Shown here piece by piece: positions 1 to 5,962 of a stretch of DNA of 8,587 nt. The first letter of the stretch is position 1. The number at the start of each line of letters is the position of its first letter. The notes under the pieces were generated by a model. It searched no databases. It saw nothing but the letters and a program-made list of their open reading frames with translations, and was not told the DNA's origin. The stretch is from CAG-791 sp045546175 (GTDB taxonomy: Bacteria; Bacillota; Clostridia; Lachnospirales; Lachnospiraceae): assembly GCA_045546175.1 (NCBI GenBank), contig JAZQCI010000004.1:1-8587 (forward strand). The letters are read 5' to 3'. Made by a program: the position numbers and the translations under genes.

Positions 1-149
1 TGGGAGCGGCAGGTGACGGCGAGATGCCGACGCCGCCCGATATGGGAACGACCGGCAATGGCGAGATGCCGACACCGCCTGATATGGGAACGACAGGCGA
101 TGGTGAGATGCCGACACCGCCCGATATGGGATCTACGGGCGCCGGGCAG
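1..149 (+). repeat. 42-bp in-frame tandem repeat, three full copies and one partial
   Basis: Full copies at 24-65, 66-107 and 108-149 encode MPTPPDMGTTGNGE, MPTPPDMGTTGDGE and MPTPPDMGSTGAGQ; the end of an earlier copy (MGAAGDGE) fills 1-23. The first two full copies are nearly identical in DNA, the third has drifted in its second half. The array probably continues upstream. Related but looser PPEM and PPDM units recur after the beta-helix segment (about 867-935), so the same repeat style flanks the folded domain on both sides. Confidence 0.9.
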
Positions 150-1163
150 ATGCCTTCGGACACGAGCACCGGGCAGGACGGTACACAGACAAGTATTGAT
201 GCTGCGGATTCCGAGACATATATCAAGATCAGCGGCGGGACGATCAAGATCATCAATGAGACCGGCACGGATGCCGACGGACTTGATTCCAATGGCGATA
301 TTTTGATCAGTGGAGGAACTATTTACGTCAGCCTCGTCGGCACAGGAAGCAACAGCGCTGTGGACTATGCCAGCGAGAGCGGCGGCGTCGCAGAGATCAG
401 CGGCGGAACCATCATCGCGTGCGGAGCGTCTGCCATGGCGGAAGCTTTTGACACAAGTTCCACACAGGCATCGATCCTCTACAATACCAGCACGACGGCG
501 GAAGCCGGGACGACGCTTGCGATCGAAGACGCAGACGGTAAAGTATTGCTGTCCTGGGATGTGCCTTGCAGCTTCTCATCGGCGCTGGTCAGCTGCCCGG
601 ATATGGAAGTGGGCGGCACCTACACTGTTGTGATCGGTGAAAATTCGGAAGAGATCACGCTCAGCGAAGTGTCGGCTTCTTACGGCGATGCGCAGAGCAG
701 CATGTACGGCGGAAGCATGAACTGGGGCGGAATGAAGTCCAGGGGCGACCGGCAGGGAAATCAGCGCGGGGATTCTTCAGATGGAAGTACGGACTCCGAA
801 ACTGCTTCCGAGACGGAAAATATGCATGGCGGGCCGGGGCACGGCGGGCCGCGCGGCGGTCAGGCGCCGCCGGAGATGAGCCAGAGCGGTGAGACCGGCG
901 AAGGCGGCGGGCAGACGCCGCCAGATATGAGCCAGGGCGGAATGACCGGCGGTCCTTCGATGCAGGATCAGCAGAATCAGCAGAATCAGCAGGATCAGGG
1001 ACAGCCAGGGCAGCAGGAGCAGACTCAGGCGGAAGAAGATGCGGCCGCACAGGATACGGTTACAGCGCAGCCTGTGGATGCCAAGTCCGGGGCGGTCATC
1101 GGAGGGAGCGCAGCTCTTCTTGCGGCAGCCGTAGCGGCAGTCCTTTTGTATAAGAAGCATTAA
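1..1163 (+). CDS. Cthe_2159-type carbohydrate-binding surface protein, C-terminal part (5' end outside window)
   Basis: The frame is open from the first base, so the N-terminus lies upstream; an internal ATG at 24 sits inside a repeat and is not the start. Visible, in order: proline/methionine-rich tandem repeats (to about 149); a parallel beta-helix-like segment (about 210-450) with repeated ISGGT turns and the phrase DGLDSNGDILISGGTIYV; a beta-rich end domain with YTVVIGENSEEITL (to about 690); a long low-complexity stretch rich in Gly, Met, Pro, Gln and acidic residues; then a hydrophobic Ala/Leu/Val helix ending in YKKH at the stop. There is no LPXTG motif, so it is probably held in the membrane by this terminal helix with the rest outside. 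The domain matches what I know of Cthe_2159 (DUF4353) proteins, reported to bind acidic plant polysaccharide; the ligand here is unknown. Such genes often neighbour cotH and VTC-domain genes, which would be upstream of the window. Confidence 0.8.
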   Translation, partial: GAAGDGEMPTPPDMGTTGNGEMPTPPDMGTTGDGEMPTPPDMGSTGAGQMPSDTSTGQDGTQTSIDAADSETYIKISGGTIKIINETGTDADGLDSNGDILISGGTIYVSLVGTGSNSAVDYASESGGVAEISGGTIIACGASAMAEAFDTSSTQASILYNTSTTAEAGTTLAIEDADGKVLLSWDVPCSFSSALVSCPDMEVGGTYTVVIGENSEEITLSEVSASYGDAQSSMYGGSMNWGGMKSRGDRQGNQRGDSSDGSTDSETASETENMHGGPGHGGPRGGQAPPEMSQSGETGEGGGQTPPDMSQGGMTGGPSMQDQQNQQNQQDQGQPGQQEQTQAEEDAAAQDTVTAQPVDAKSGAVIGGSAALLAAAVAAVLLYKKH

Positions 1164-1191
1164 CTCGGGCGGGAAGTCTCCGCTGAGTTAA
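1160..1191. other. Inverted repeat overlapping the stop codon of the surface-protein gene
   Basis: Arms TTAACTC (1160-1166) and GAGTTAA (1185-1191) pair perfectly, and the interior adds about five more G-C or G-T pairs around the loop. The left arm contains the TAA stop at 1161-1163. No T-run follows on either strand, so this is not a standard intrinsic terminator; it could protect the mRNA 3' end or be the start of the structured intergenic region. Confidence 0.55.
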
Positions 1192-1296
1192 AAGATGCGC
1201 GCGGTGCGGCAGCTTGCTCCGCGAGCCTCAAATATTGAAGGTACGGCACAGGGACTCGAACGTTGAGGATCTCTGATTCGGTCTTTCCCTCATTTC

Positions 1297-1340
1297 ATCA
1301 GAAATCCGGCGAGCAGCCGGATTTCTGATTGCGTATTTTT
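1297..1340 (+). terminator. Perfect 14-bp hairpin with T-rich tract, probable terminator
   Basis: Arms ATCAGAAATCCGGC (1297-1310) and GCCGGATTTCTGAT (1316-1329) are exact reverse complements around a 5-nt loop GAGCA. The downstream side continues TGCGTATTTTT, giving a late T-run on the + strand; the other side is not T-rich. It lies about 134 bp past the stop of the surface-protein gene. The gap between stem and T-run is longer than usual, so it may instead be part of a structured repeat. Confidence 0.55.
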
Positions 1341-1446
1341 GCGGGCAGAGCGTGAGAAGAGCTGATAGAGGAAATCTGACTTGAAGGTGCCTGGTAGAAA
1401 ATTTTGCACCAATGGGCAAAAATATAGTCATAGTGCTTTTTTGAAA

Positions 1447-1564
1447 CCCTTCTTCAGTGGATATTCCACCGGAGAAGGGAACAGAAACAGGCCTATATAC
1501 CCCGAAGGGAATGATGGTACCCTTTTCCGGGCCCTGCTTCAGTGGAATATCCACTGAAGAAGGG
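1447..1564. repeat. Pair of 33-nt near-palindromes that are inverted copies of each other
   Basis: Unit A (1447-1479) and unit B (1532-1564) each fold on themselves: a stem of 15 positions with one mismatch (A also has one G-T pair) and a 3-nt loop. B has the form CCCTGCTTCAGTGGA, ATA, TCCACTGAAGAAGGG. The reverse complement of A matches B at 30 of 33 positions, with the 23 nt from the GTGGA before the loop to the end identical. The flanks are also alike in inverted sense: a CTTTTTT tract before A and TAAAAAG after B. A third, weaker hairpin (CCCGAAGGG with CCCTTTTCCGGG, 1501-1530) lies between. This can fold as local hairpins or one long stem. The layout resembles a MITE-like element or a structured RNA; it ends 42 bp before the methyltransferase start. 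Confidence 0.75.
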
Positions 1565-1605
1565 AATAAAAAGTACATATACAGAAAAATGACAGGAGAC
1601 CGCTA

Positions 1606-2214
1606 ATGAGCATCACGTCAGAGCAATGGTGGGAAAAGAAACTGAATATCAGGACAAGCGGAAAGATCGATCATTTCGTCGTGCCGTCGTGCAATCCTTA
1701 CGAGCCGACGGATTATCGGGTCCTGCAGGCGCTGGCGGAGAGCAGTTACGTGACTGCGGACAGTCATGTGCTCGACTACGGGTGCGGGCTGGGCCGGACG
1801 GTGTTCTTTCTCAGCGCAAGGACGGGATGCCGGGCGACGGGGATCGAATTTGACGCAGAGCTGTACGAAGGTGCTCTGAGAAATCTGGAGGAATCGAGAA
1901 TTCCGCCAAAATATAAAAAAGGCATCCGCTTTGTCTGTGCGGACGCCCGGAAGTATCAGGTCAGTGACGAGGACTGTTTCTATTTTTTCAATCCGTTTGC
2001 GGACGAGGTCCTGAGGATCGTGATCGCCAGGATCAGGGAATCCTACTATGAGAACCCGAGGCAGATGTATTTGTTCTTTTACTATCCCTTTGACGGGGAA
2101 GTGTCAGCTCTCATGACAGAAGACGGGCTGCAGTTCGTGGATGAGATTGACTGCACGGGCCTGTATGAGGAGTATGACAGGCGGGAGAGGATCCTGATCT
2201 TTGAGATGTCGTGA
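1606..2214 (+). CDS. Class I SAM-dependent methyltransferase, substrate unknown
   Basis: Length 202 residues. The start ATG is preceded by AGGAG (1594-1598) at 7 nt. The S-adenosylmethionine site is clear: motif I VLDYGCGLGR at residues 55-64, the acidic end of the second strand in GIEFD (79-83), CADA (111-114) as motif III and a hydrophobic strand ending in FFNPF (127-131) as motif IV. The remainder forms the C-terminal strands (YLFFYYPF; ILIFEM at the end). NPF resembles the NPPF/NPPY loop of enzymes that methylate amino groups, but this alone does not fix the substrate. The protein is a bare Rossmann-fold domain with about 35 residues before it, and has no membrane segment, so it is cytoplasmic. 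It is alone in its transcription unit: structured DNA upstream, a convergent broken esterase downstream. A promoter is not clear; the TACATAT region near 1574 is only a weak candidate. Confidence 0.85.
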   Translation: MSITSEQWWEKKLNIRTSGKIDHFVVPSCNPYEPTDYRVLQALAESSYVTADSHVLDYGCGLGRTVFFLSARTGCRATGIEFDAELYEGALRNLEESRIPPKYKKGIRFVCADARKYQVSDEDCFYFFNPFADEVLRIVIARIRESYYENPRQMYLFFYYPFDGEVSALMTEDGLQFVDEIDCTGLYEEYDRRERILIFEMS

Positions 2215-2290
2215 GGGCATTGCAATCCGGGAATCATTGAGTGTCACGCCTCCTGCAAATCCGGAAAGGGTGCGTGCGCCGGGCAATCCG

Positions 2291-2317
2291 GAACTGACGC
2301 AGAAGATTTGTCAGTTC
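2291..2317. other. Inverted repeat between convergent genes
   Basis: GAACTGAC (2291-2298) and GTCAGTTC (2310-2317) are perfect 8-bp arms with an 11-nt loop, and the right arm overlaps the stop of the minus-strand esterase remnant. Neither side carries a strong T-run. It may be a weak bidirectional terminator. The same short gap also holds three GCAATCCGG-like words (2222, 2255, 2283). Confidence 0.45.
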
Positions 2318-3035
2318 AGGAAGATTTTCTGCAGGAAGTTGTAGTGGCCGAGCTCCCACATCTCGTTTCCGTGGTCGTAGCCTTCCACCAGGTCGGTCTG
2401 GTTGGGAATGCCTTTTTCATCCATGACCTGCCCATAATAGAGGGTCGACTTGATGCACCAGGGATCCTCGGTGCCGACGGAAAGGTAGATGTAAAGGGGC
2501 AGGGTCTCCTGCGACTCGATGGTCAGGTCGTCAAGGATCGGTGTACTCCAGAAGGAGCCGGGATAGAAGCTTGTGGGGATGACTCCCGTTGCAGGGGCAA
2601 AACTTCCGATGAATGCTATTTTGGACTGCCATTTGAAGCCGGATGCGAGGGCTTCCGTCCCTCCCTGGGACACGCCGGAGACTGCGGCGTAGCGCCGGCC
2701 GACCTTCACGGAGTAGCGGGACTCGATGAAGGGCATGAGCACGAGGGCCAGGTCGTCGACGCCCTTGTCATAGCGGGGGCGCAGCTCGGCGTCGGAGAGG
2801 TTGTCTTTGCCTTCCAGTTTGTCGGTGTACATGTCGGCGCCGACGATGATCATGGGAACCGCGAGGCCTTCGCTGAGCATATTGCCGTAGAGGGTCTGCA
2901 GGATGGACTCCTCATGGACGTGGGAGTCGTAGCGTCCGCTGTTCCCGCAGCGGAAGCGCCGGAGGCACAGGAAGTGATCAGAAGCGTGACCGGCAGGACA
3001 AACTGCAGTATTCGGCGGGCTGATTTCAGATTCAT
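2311..3035 (-). pseudogene. Broken lipoprotein alpha/beta-hydrolase (esterase D-like) with internal deletion and frameshift
   Basis: On the minus strand a good start (ATG at 3035, AAGGAG at 3051-3046) opens a lipoprotein signal peptide, MNLKSARRILQFVLPVTLL followed by the lipobox LITSC, with Cys at residue 23. About ten residues later the frame stops making sense, while a second frame carries the hydrolase: NSGRYDSHVHEESIL, LYGNMLSEGLAVPMIIVGAD, the nucleophile elbow GVSQGG, an acid in GTEDPW and the likely catalytic His in GYDHGNEMW, ending KIFLN. In the putative esterase family (PF00756) some 60-80 residues, with the first strands and the HGxxG oxyanion loop, should lie between signal peptide and this point. 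They are absent, so a single indel cannot explain it: a deletion that also changed frame is the simplest reading. The second frame's first ATG (2880) would give a 189-residue protein lacking secretion signal and oxyanion loop. A very short native variant or an assembly error remains possible. Confidence 0.7.
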
Positions 3036-3136
3036 ATCAGTATTTCTCCTTGGAATGCTCTTGTCTTGATTATCAGAATATCGTGAGCCTCGGATGTTTG
3101 ACTGTTTTTCCAAAAACTATTCTACCTTGGCTCCAT

Positions 3137-3165
3137 TTGAAAGTATAATACTTATAAAGAATATA
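3137..3165 (+). promoter_or_regulatory. Candidate promoter region of the HTH gene
   Basis: In the 205-bp divergent gap, TTGAAA (3137-3142) is followed 17 nt later by AATATA (3160-3165). A perfect TATAAT also lies at 3144-3149, but without a good -35 box. The region 3137-3175 is strikingly A/T-rich compared with its surroundings. Just upstream GTTTTT-CC-AAAAAC (3104-3117) is a short inverted repeat that could be an operator, perhaps for the HTH protein itself; this is inference. Confidence 0.4.
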
Positions 3166-3240
3166 TTTTTATTGTGTTTTGGCATATGTGGGCAAAAAAC
3201 AGCGTTCCGATTTGCGAGCCTTAACCGAAGGGAGGTAAGT

Positions 3241-3894
3241 ATGTCTAAGAAACTTGGGAATTTGATCAAAGAAGCACGCACGGCCAAAGGATTGACGCAA
3301 GCTGCTTTAGCGGAGCAAGTGGAAGGGCTGACGGCCTCCGATGTCGGCAAAGTAGAACGCGGAGAAAAAGAGCCGGTACAGGACGTGATCAGGAAAATGG
3401 CAAAGGTTCTGGGAGTGACGCAGAAATCACTGCTGGACGCGGCGACGGGAGAGGGGAAGACTGCCGCTGCCGGTAAAACTGCGGCTTCCGGGAAAACTGC
3501 GGCCTCCGGGAAAACGGCCGCTTCTGCGAAGAAGACATCTTCTGCCAAAAAGACTTCTTCAAAGACTTCTTCCAAGACTCCTAATGTGCTGACTCTGACC
3601 GCGACGGAGAAAAAGCTTGTGCAGCTGTACCGCAAGGCTGATTCGACCACAAAGAGTGCGGCGATTAATCTTCTTGAAGGAGATGCGAGTGTGGTTGAGC
3701 TGATTGCTGCGCTGATGGCAGCCAAAGGATCTGCTTCGGGAAGTTCGGGAAACTCCGGAAATTCGAGTGGTTCGGGGGCGTCAGAGCTTCTTAACTCGCT
3801 TTTGTCGGGAAAGACCGGGAACAGTGCGGGTTCCGGGAAGGACAGTGAGGGGATGGGAGCGCTTTTGGAGATGCTGGGGAATTTGAAGAAGTAA
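3241..3894 (+). CDS. XRE-family helix-turn-helix protein with Lys/Ala/Ser/Thr repeat linker
   Basis: Length 217 residues. ATG at 3241 is chosen because GGGAGG (3229-3234) stands just before it; the frame is open upstream to 3094 but without a comparable start signal. Residues 5-60 form an XRE/Cro-type DNA-binding domain (LGNLIKEARTAKGLTQAALA, then SDVGKVERGEKEPV and a final helix AKVLGV). Residues 72-113 are a basic six-residue repeat (GKTAAS three times, then AKKTSS twice), like the tails of histone H1-type bacterial proteins. Residues 117-161 look helical (LTATEKKLVQLYRKADSTTKSA). The end is Gly/Ser/Asn-rich with two short amphipathic helices (SELLNSLLSG, MGALLEMLGNLKK), perhaps for self-association. 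It probably binds DNA in the cytoplasm; target genes cannot be told. It is a single-gene unit with its own terminator. Confidence 0.8.
   Translation: MSKKLGNLIKEARTAKGLTQAALAEQVEGLTASDVGKVERGEKEPVQDVIRKMAKVLGVTQKSLLDAATGEGKTAAAGKTAASGKTAASGKTAASAKKTSSAKKTSSKTSSKTPNVLTLTATEKKLVQLYRKADSTTKSAAINLLEGDASVVELIAALMAAKGSASGSSGNSGNSSGSGASELLNSLLSGKTGNSAGSGKDSEGMGALLEMLGNLKK
3454..3579 (+). repeat. 18-bp in-frame repeat coding for the basic linker
   Basis: About seven units encode GKTAAA, GKTAAS (three), AKKTSS (two) and a shortened KTSS/KT end. The DNA units of the GKTAAS type remain close to each other (GGGAAAACTGCGGC recurs with small changes), so copy number could change by slippage. Confidence 0.8.
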
Positions 3895-3934
3895 AGCTTC
3901 CGGAAGGGTTGTACAGAAACAAGGCATGTAAATG

Positions 3935-3997
3935 GGCTGTGAAGAAATGAGCTGATGAATGCTTGTGCTTCACAGCCTATAGTTTTTGCGCTTTTTT
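3935..3997 (+). terminator. Intrinsic terminator of the HTH gene
   Basis: GGCTGTGAAG (3935-3944) and CTTCACAGCC (3968-3977) are perfect 10-bp arms with a 23-nt loop, followed by TATAGTTTTTGCGCTTTTTT with two T-runs. It lies 40 bp after the HTH stop. The loop is longer than usual but the stem and T-runs are clear. Confidence 0.8.
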
Positions 3998-4007
3998 ATC
4001 CAGATTA

Positions 4008-4016
4008 TGATATAAT
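4008..4016 (+). promoter_or_regulatory. Extended -10 promoter for the nhaC-type gene
   Basis: TGATATAAT gives a consensus TATAAT (4011-4016) with the extended TG one base upstream. No good -35 box is present; that position falls in the preceding terminator's T-runs, consistent with an extended -10 promoter. Transcription would start near 4023, leaving a leader of about 47 nt with AAGGAG at 4058-4063. Confidence 0.6.
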
Positions 4017-4069
4017 TTAATCTCGTTGCAGTAACAGGTTCGCATTTACATATCACTAAGGAGAACATC

Positions 4070-5383
4070 ATGAACAAGCCTGAAAAACCTACGCCGAAAG
4101 CCAACCCAAAAGCGCTGATTCCCATACTTCTGTTTTTGGTAGCTTATCTGGGAAACGGAATCTTTTTTGAGTATATAAAACCGACGGAAGGGCAGATGGG
4201 CTTTTATGTCGTGTCTGTCGTACTGGCCTTTTCGATCGCGCTGATCGCGGCCTTTCTGCAGAACAAGAGTCTGACTTTTGACGAGAAGATCCATATTTGT
4301 GCCCAGGGAATCGGCGACGATAATATAGTGATCATGCTGTTCATCTTCCTGATGGCCGGCGCGTTCAGCGGGATCGCCTCCGAGGCGGGCGGCGCCTCGA
4401 GTACGGCGAATATGCTGCTGAATATCATTCCGGGCATGTTTGCCGTTCCCGGCCTGTTTGTGATCGCGTGCCTGATCTCCATGGCCATGGGAACCAGCGT
4501 CGGAACCATTTCCGTGCTGGCGCCGATCGCGTGCGCCGTCGCCAACAACGGCGGGCTGTCGCTCCCTCTGTGCGTGGGAATTGTTGTGGGCGGCGCCATG
4601 TTCGGAGACAATCTTTCTTTTATTTCGGATACCACGATCGCCGCGACGAAGACGCAGGGCGTGGAAATGAAGGACAAATTTCGTACTAATATTAGAGTGG
4701 CCTTTCCGGCGGCACTGATCACACTGCTCATTCTGGTGGTCTATGCTTTGATGAGCGGCGGCGTGTCGGTCGGAACCTTTGAATTTAATATTCTGCAGGC
4801 TATTCCCTACTTTATTGTTCTGGGCATGTCCATACTCGGTATCAATGTTTTTCTGGTGCTGATCGTCGGTATCCTGCTCTTTGTGGTAGTCGGGATCCCG
4901 ACCGGATCACTTGCCTATTCGACGGCCCTGGCCTCCATGGGCAGCGGCATCAGTGGAATGTTTGAGACCATGATCGTCACGATCCTGGTGGCTTCCATTG
5001 CGGCGCTTATGCGGGAGAACGGAGGATTTGAAGCGATCCTCAAGTTTATCCGGAAGAAAGCGGACAGCAAGAGGGGTGGAATGTACGGAATCGCTTTTTT
5101 GACAGCGTTTATGGACATTGCGACGGCAAATAACACGGTTGCTATCGTTATTGCGGCGCCCATAGCCAGAGATATAACGAAAGAATACGGCGTGGATCCC
5201 AAACAGACAGCTTCCCTGCTGGATACCTGCTCCTGCATCGTACAGGGGATCATACCCTACGGAGCACAGCTGCTGGTGGCGGCAAATATCGCGAAGCTGA
5301 CAAGTGTTTCGCTGATCCCGTTCCTGATCTATCCGTTTGTCCTGACTGTATTTGTGGTTGCCTCCATTCAGAGAGAGAGGTAA
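4070..5383 (+). CDS. NhaC-family Na+/H+ antiporter-like membrane protein
   Basis: Length 437 residues, start ATG with AAGGAG 6 nt upstream. After a short basic, proline-rich N-terminus the protein is almost wholly membrane-spanning, about eleven to twelve helices by eye. Family marks: MGTSVGTISVLAPIACAVAN (residues 140-159) and GDNLSFISDTTIAATKTQG (179-197), the conserved charged signature of NhaC (PF03553), and later MDIATANNTVAIVIAAPIA. The family exchanges Na+ for H+, but some members carry organic ions together with H+ or Na+ (for example MleN with malate and lactate), so the true substrate is uncertain. It would sit in the cytoplasmic membrane. It is the first gene of a two-gene unit with the HD-domain gene 8 nt after its stop. 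Confidence 0.85.
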   Translation: MNKPEKPTPKANPKALIPILLFLVAYLGNGIFFEYIKPTEGQMGFYVVSVVLAFSIALIAAFLQNKSLTFDEKIHICAQGIGDDNIVIMLFIFLMAGAFSGIASEAGGASSTANMLLNIIPGMFAVPGLFVIACLISMAMGTSVGTISVLAPIACAVANNGGLSLPLCVGIVVGGAMFGDNLSFISDTTIAATKTQGVEMKDKFRTNIRVAFPAALITLLILVVYALMSGGVSVGTFEFNILQAIPYFIVLGMSILGINVFLVLIVGILLFVVVGIPTGSLAYSTALASMGSGISGMFETMIVTILVASIAALMRENGGFEAILKFIRKKADSKRGGMYGIAFLTAFMDIATANNTVAIVIAAPIARDITKEYGVDPKQTASLLDTCSCIVQGIIPYGAQLLVAANIAKLTSVSLIPFLIYPFVLTVFVVASIQRER

Positions 5384-5391
5384 GTGGCACG

Positions 5392-5892
5392 TTGACAAAT
5401 GACAAGAAATTGTTTACCGAAGAAGTAAAGAAGCTTCTGCATGATCCCAGGATTTTAAAACTCGGCGCATTCCCGCAGCATCGCGGCAGCAATACGCTGG
5501 CGCACTGCCTGGCTGTGGCGATGAGGAGCTTTGATTTTGCCGAGAAGCTGGGCTGGGATATTGACGAGAGAGAGCTGGCGCGCGGCGCGATGCTGCACGA
5601 CTATTATCAGTATGATATCAAGAAGGAAGGACTGTCCGCTTATAAGCACGGAACTTCTCATCCCCAGATCGCGATGGAGAAGGCGGATAAGGATTTTCAT
5701 CTCACCGACAAGGAGAAAAATATCATCCGGTCGCACATGTGGCCGCTGACTCTGGGACACCCGCCCAAGTCCAAGGAGGCCATCCTGGTCAGCCTGGCGG
5801 ACAAGGACGTGGCGGCTGTGGAGTTCTCAAAGCCGGAGCTTATAAGAGTGAAAAATGTTGTTGATCATTTCAAAGAATTTGTCAAAAAATAG
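5392..5892 (+). CDS. HD-domain predicted phosphohydrolase, TTG start
   Basis: Length 166 residues. The proposed start is TTG at 5392, 8 nt after the antiporter stop, with GAGAGG inside the end of that gene at 5375-5380. The next in-frame ATG (5521) would remove the first metal-binding His, so TTG is favoured; translation is probably coupled to the gene before. HD-superfamily metal ligands are visible: His38 in NTLAHCLAVA, the His69-Asp70 pair in MLHDYYQYD, His115 in IIRSHMWPLTLGHPP and Asp137 or Asp139 in SLADKDVAAVEF. The family hydrolyses phosphate esters of nucleotides and other metabolites with a bound metal ion; the substrate here is unknown. It has no extra domain and no membrane segment. 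Pairing with NhaC may be a shared promoter only. Confidence 0.85.
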   Translation: MTNDKKLFTEEVKKLLHDPRILKLGAFPQHRGSNTLAHCLAVAMRSFDFAEKLGWDIDERELARGAMLHDYYQYDIKKEGLSAYKHGTSHPQIAMEKADKDFHLTDKEKNIIRSHMWPLTLGHPPKSKEAILVSLADKDVAAVEFSKPELIRVKNVVDHFKEFVKK

Positions 5893-5912
5893 AAAAATTA
5901 TGCACAGCGTGG

Positions 5913-5947
5913 GGCCCGGTAGACCTGAGAAGGTTACCGGGCCTTTT
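5913..5947 (+). terminator. Intrinsic terminator of the antiporter/HD unit
   Basis: GGCCCGGTA (5913-5921) pairs perfectly with TACCGGGCC (5935-5943); inside, ACCT and AGGT extend the stem past one bulged G. TTTT follows at 5944-5947. It lies 20 bp after the HD-gene stop. The T-run is short but the stem is very stable. Confidence 0.8.
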
Positions 5948-5962
5948 ACGTACGCGGCGCGC

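Larger units (their letters stand above)
1164..1605. other. Gene-free intergenic stretch rich in inverted repeats
   Basis: No convincing gene is seen in these 442 bp. The reverse frame stays open for 116 codons (1578-1228) but has no usable start signal or recognisable domain. What it holds: the end-of-gene hairpin; a short GC-rich stem around 1203-1219; a scrap at 1252-1261 that on the minus strand reads GTTCGAGTCC, like a tRNA T-loop; a perfect 14-bp hairpin with T-run at 1297-1340; a GGTGC/GCACC stem at 1386-1410 with AAAATTTT inside; and the inverted pair at 1447-1564. Such density suggests a dispersed non-coding repeat element, but copy number cannot be seen from one window. Confidence 0.6.

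Noticed and set aside
1..149. CRISPR-like array
   Set aside because: The units are contiguous 42-bp coding repeats with no spacers and are in frame with the surface protein.
1240..1275. A tRNA gene on the minus strand
   Set aside because: Only a T-loop-like word is present; anticodon arm, D arm and a pairing acceptor stem are missing.
1228..1578. A 116-codon open frame on the minus strand
   Set aside because: It runs through hairpin after hairpin, has no ribosome binding site of note and no recognisable fold; the DNA symmetry explains the sequence better than coding does.
2311..2880. A complete 189-residue esterase
   Set aside because: It would lack the signal peptide, the first strands and the HGxxG loop. 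The matching frame clearly extends upstream of that ATG (NSGRYDSHVHEESIL), so it is a fragment.
2308..3069. A 253-codon open frame on the + strand
   Set aside because: It lies exactly opposite the esterase remnant, whose catalytic motifs are clear on the minus strand. The composition is that of a shadow frame and it has no convincing domain.
3094..3240. Earlier start for the HTH protein at 3094
   Set aside because: It would add a hydrophobic, AT-rich lead across the promoter region; the strong GGGAGG just before 3241 and the normal XRE start there decide it.
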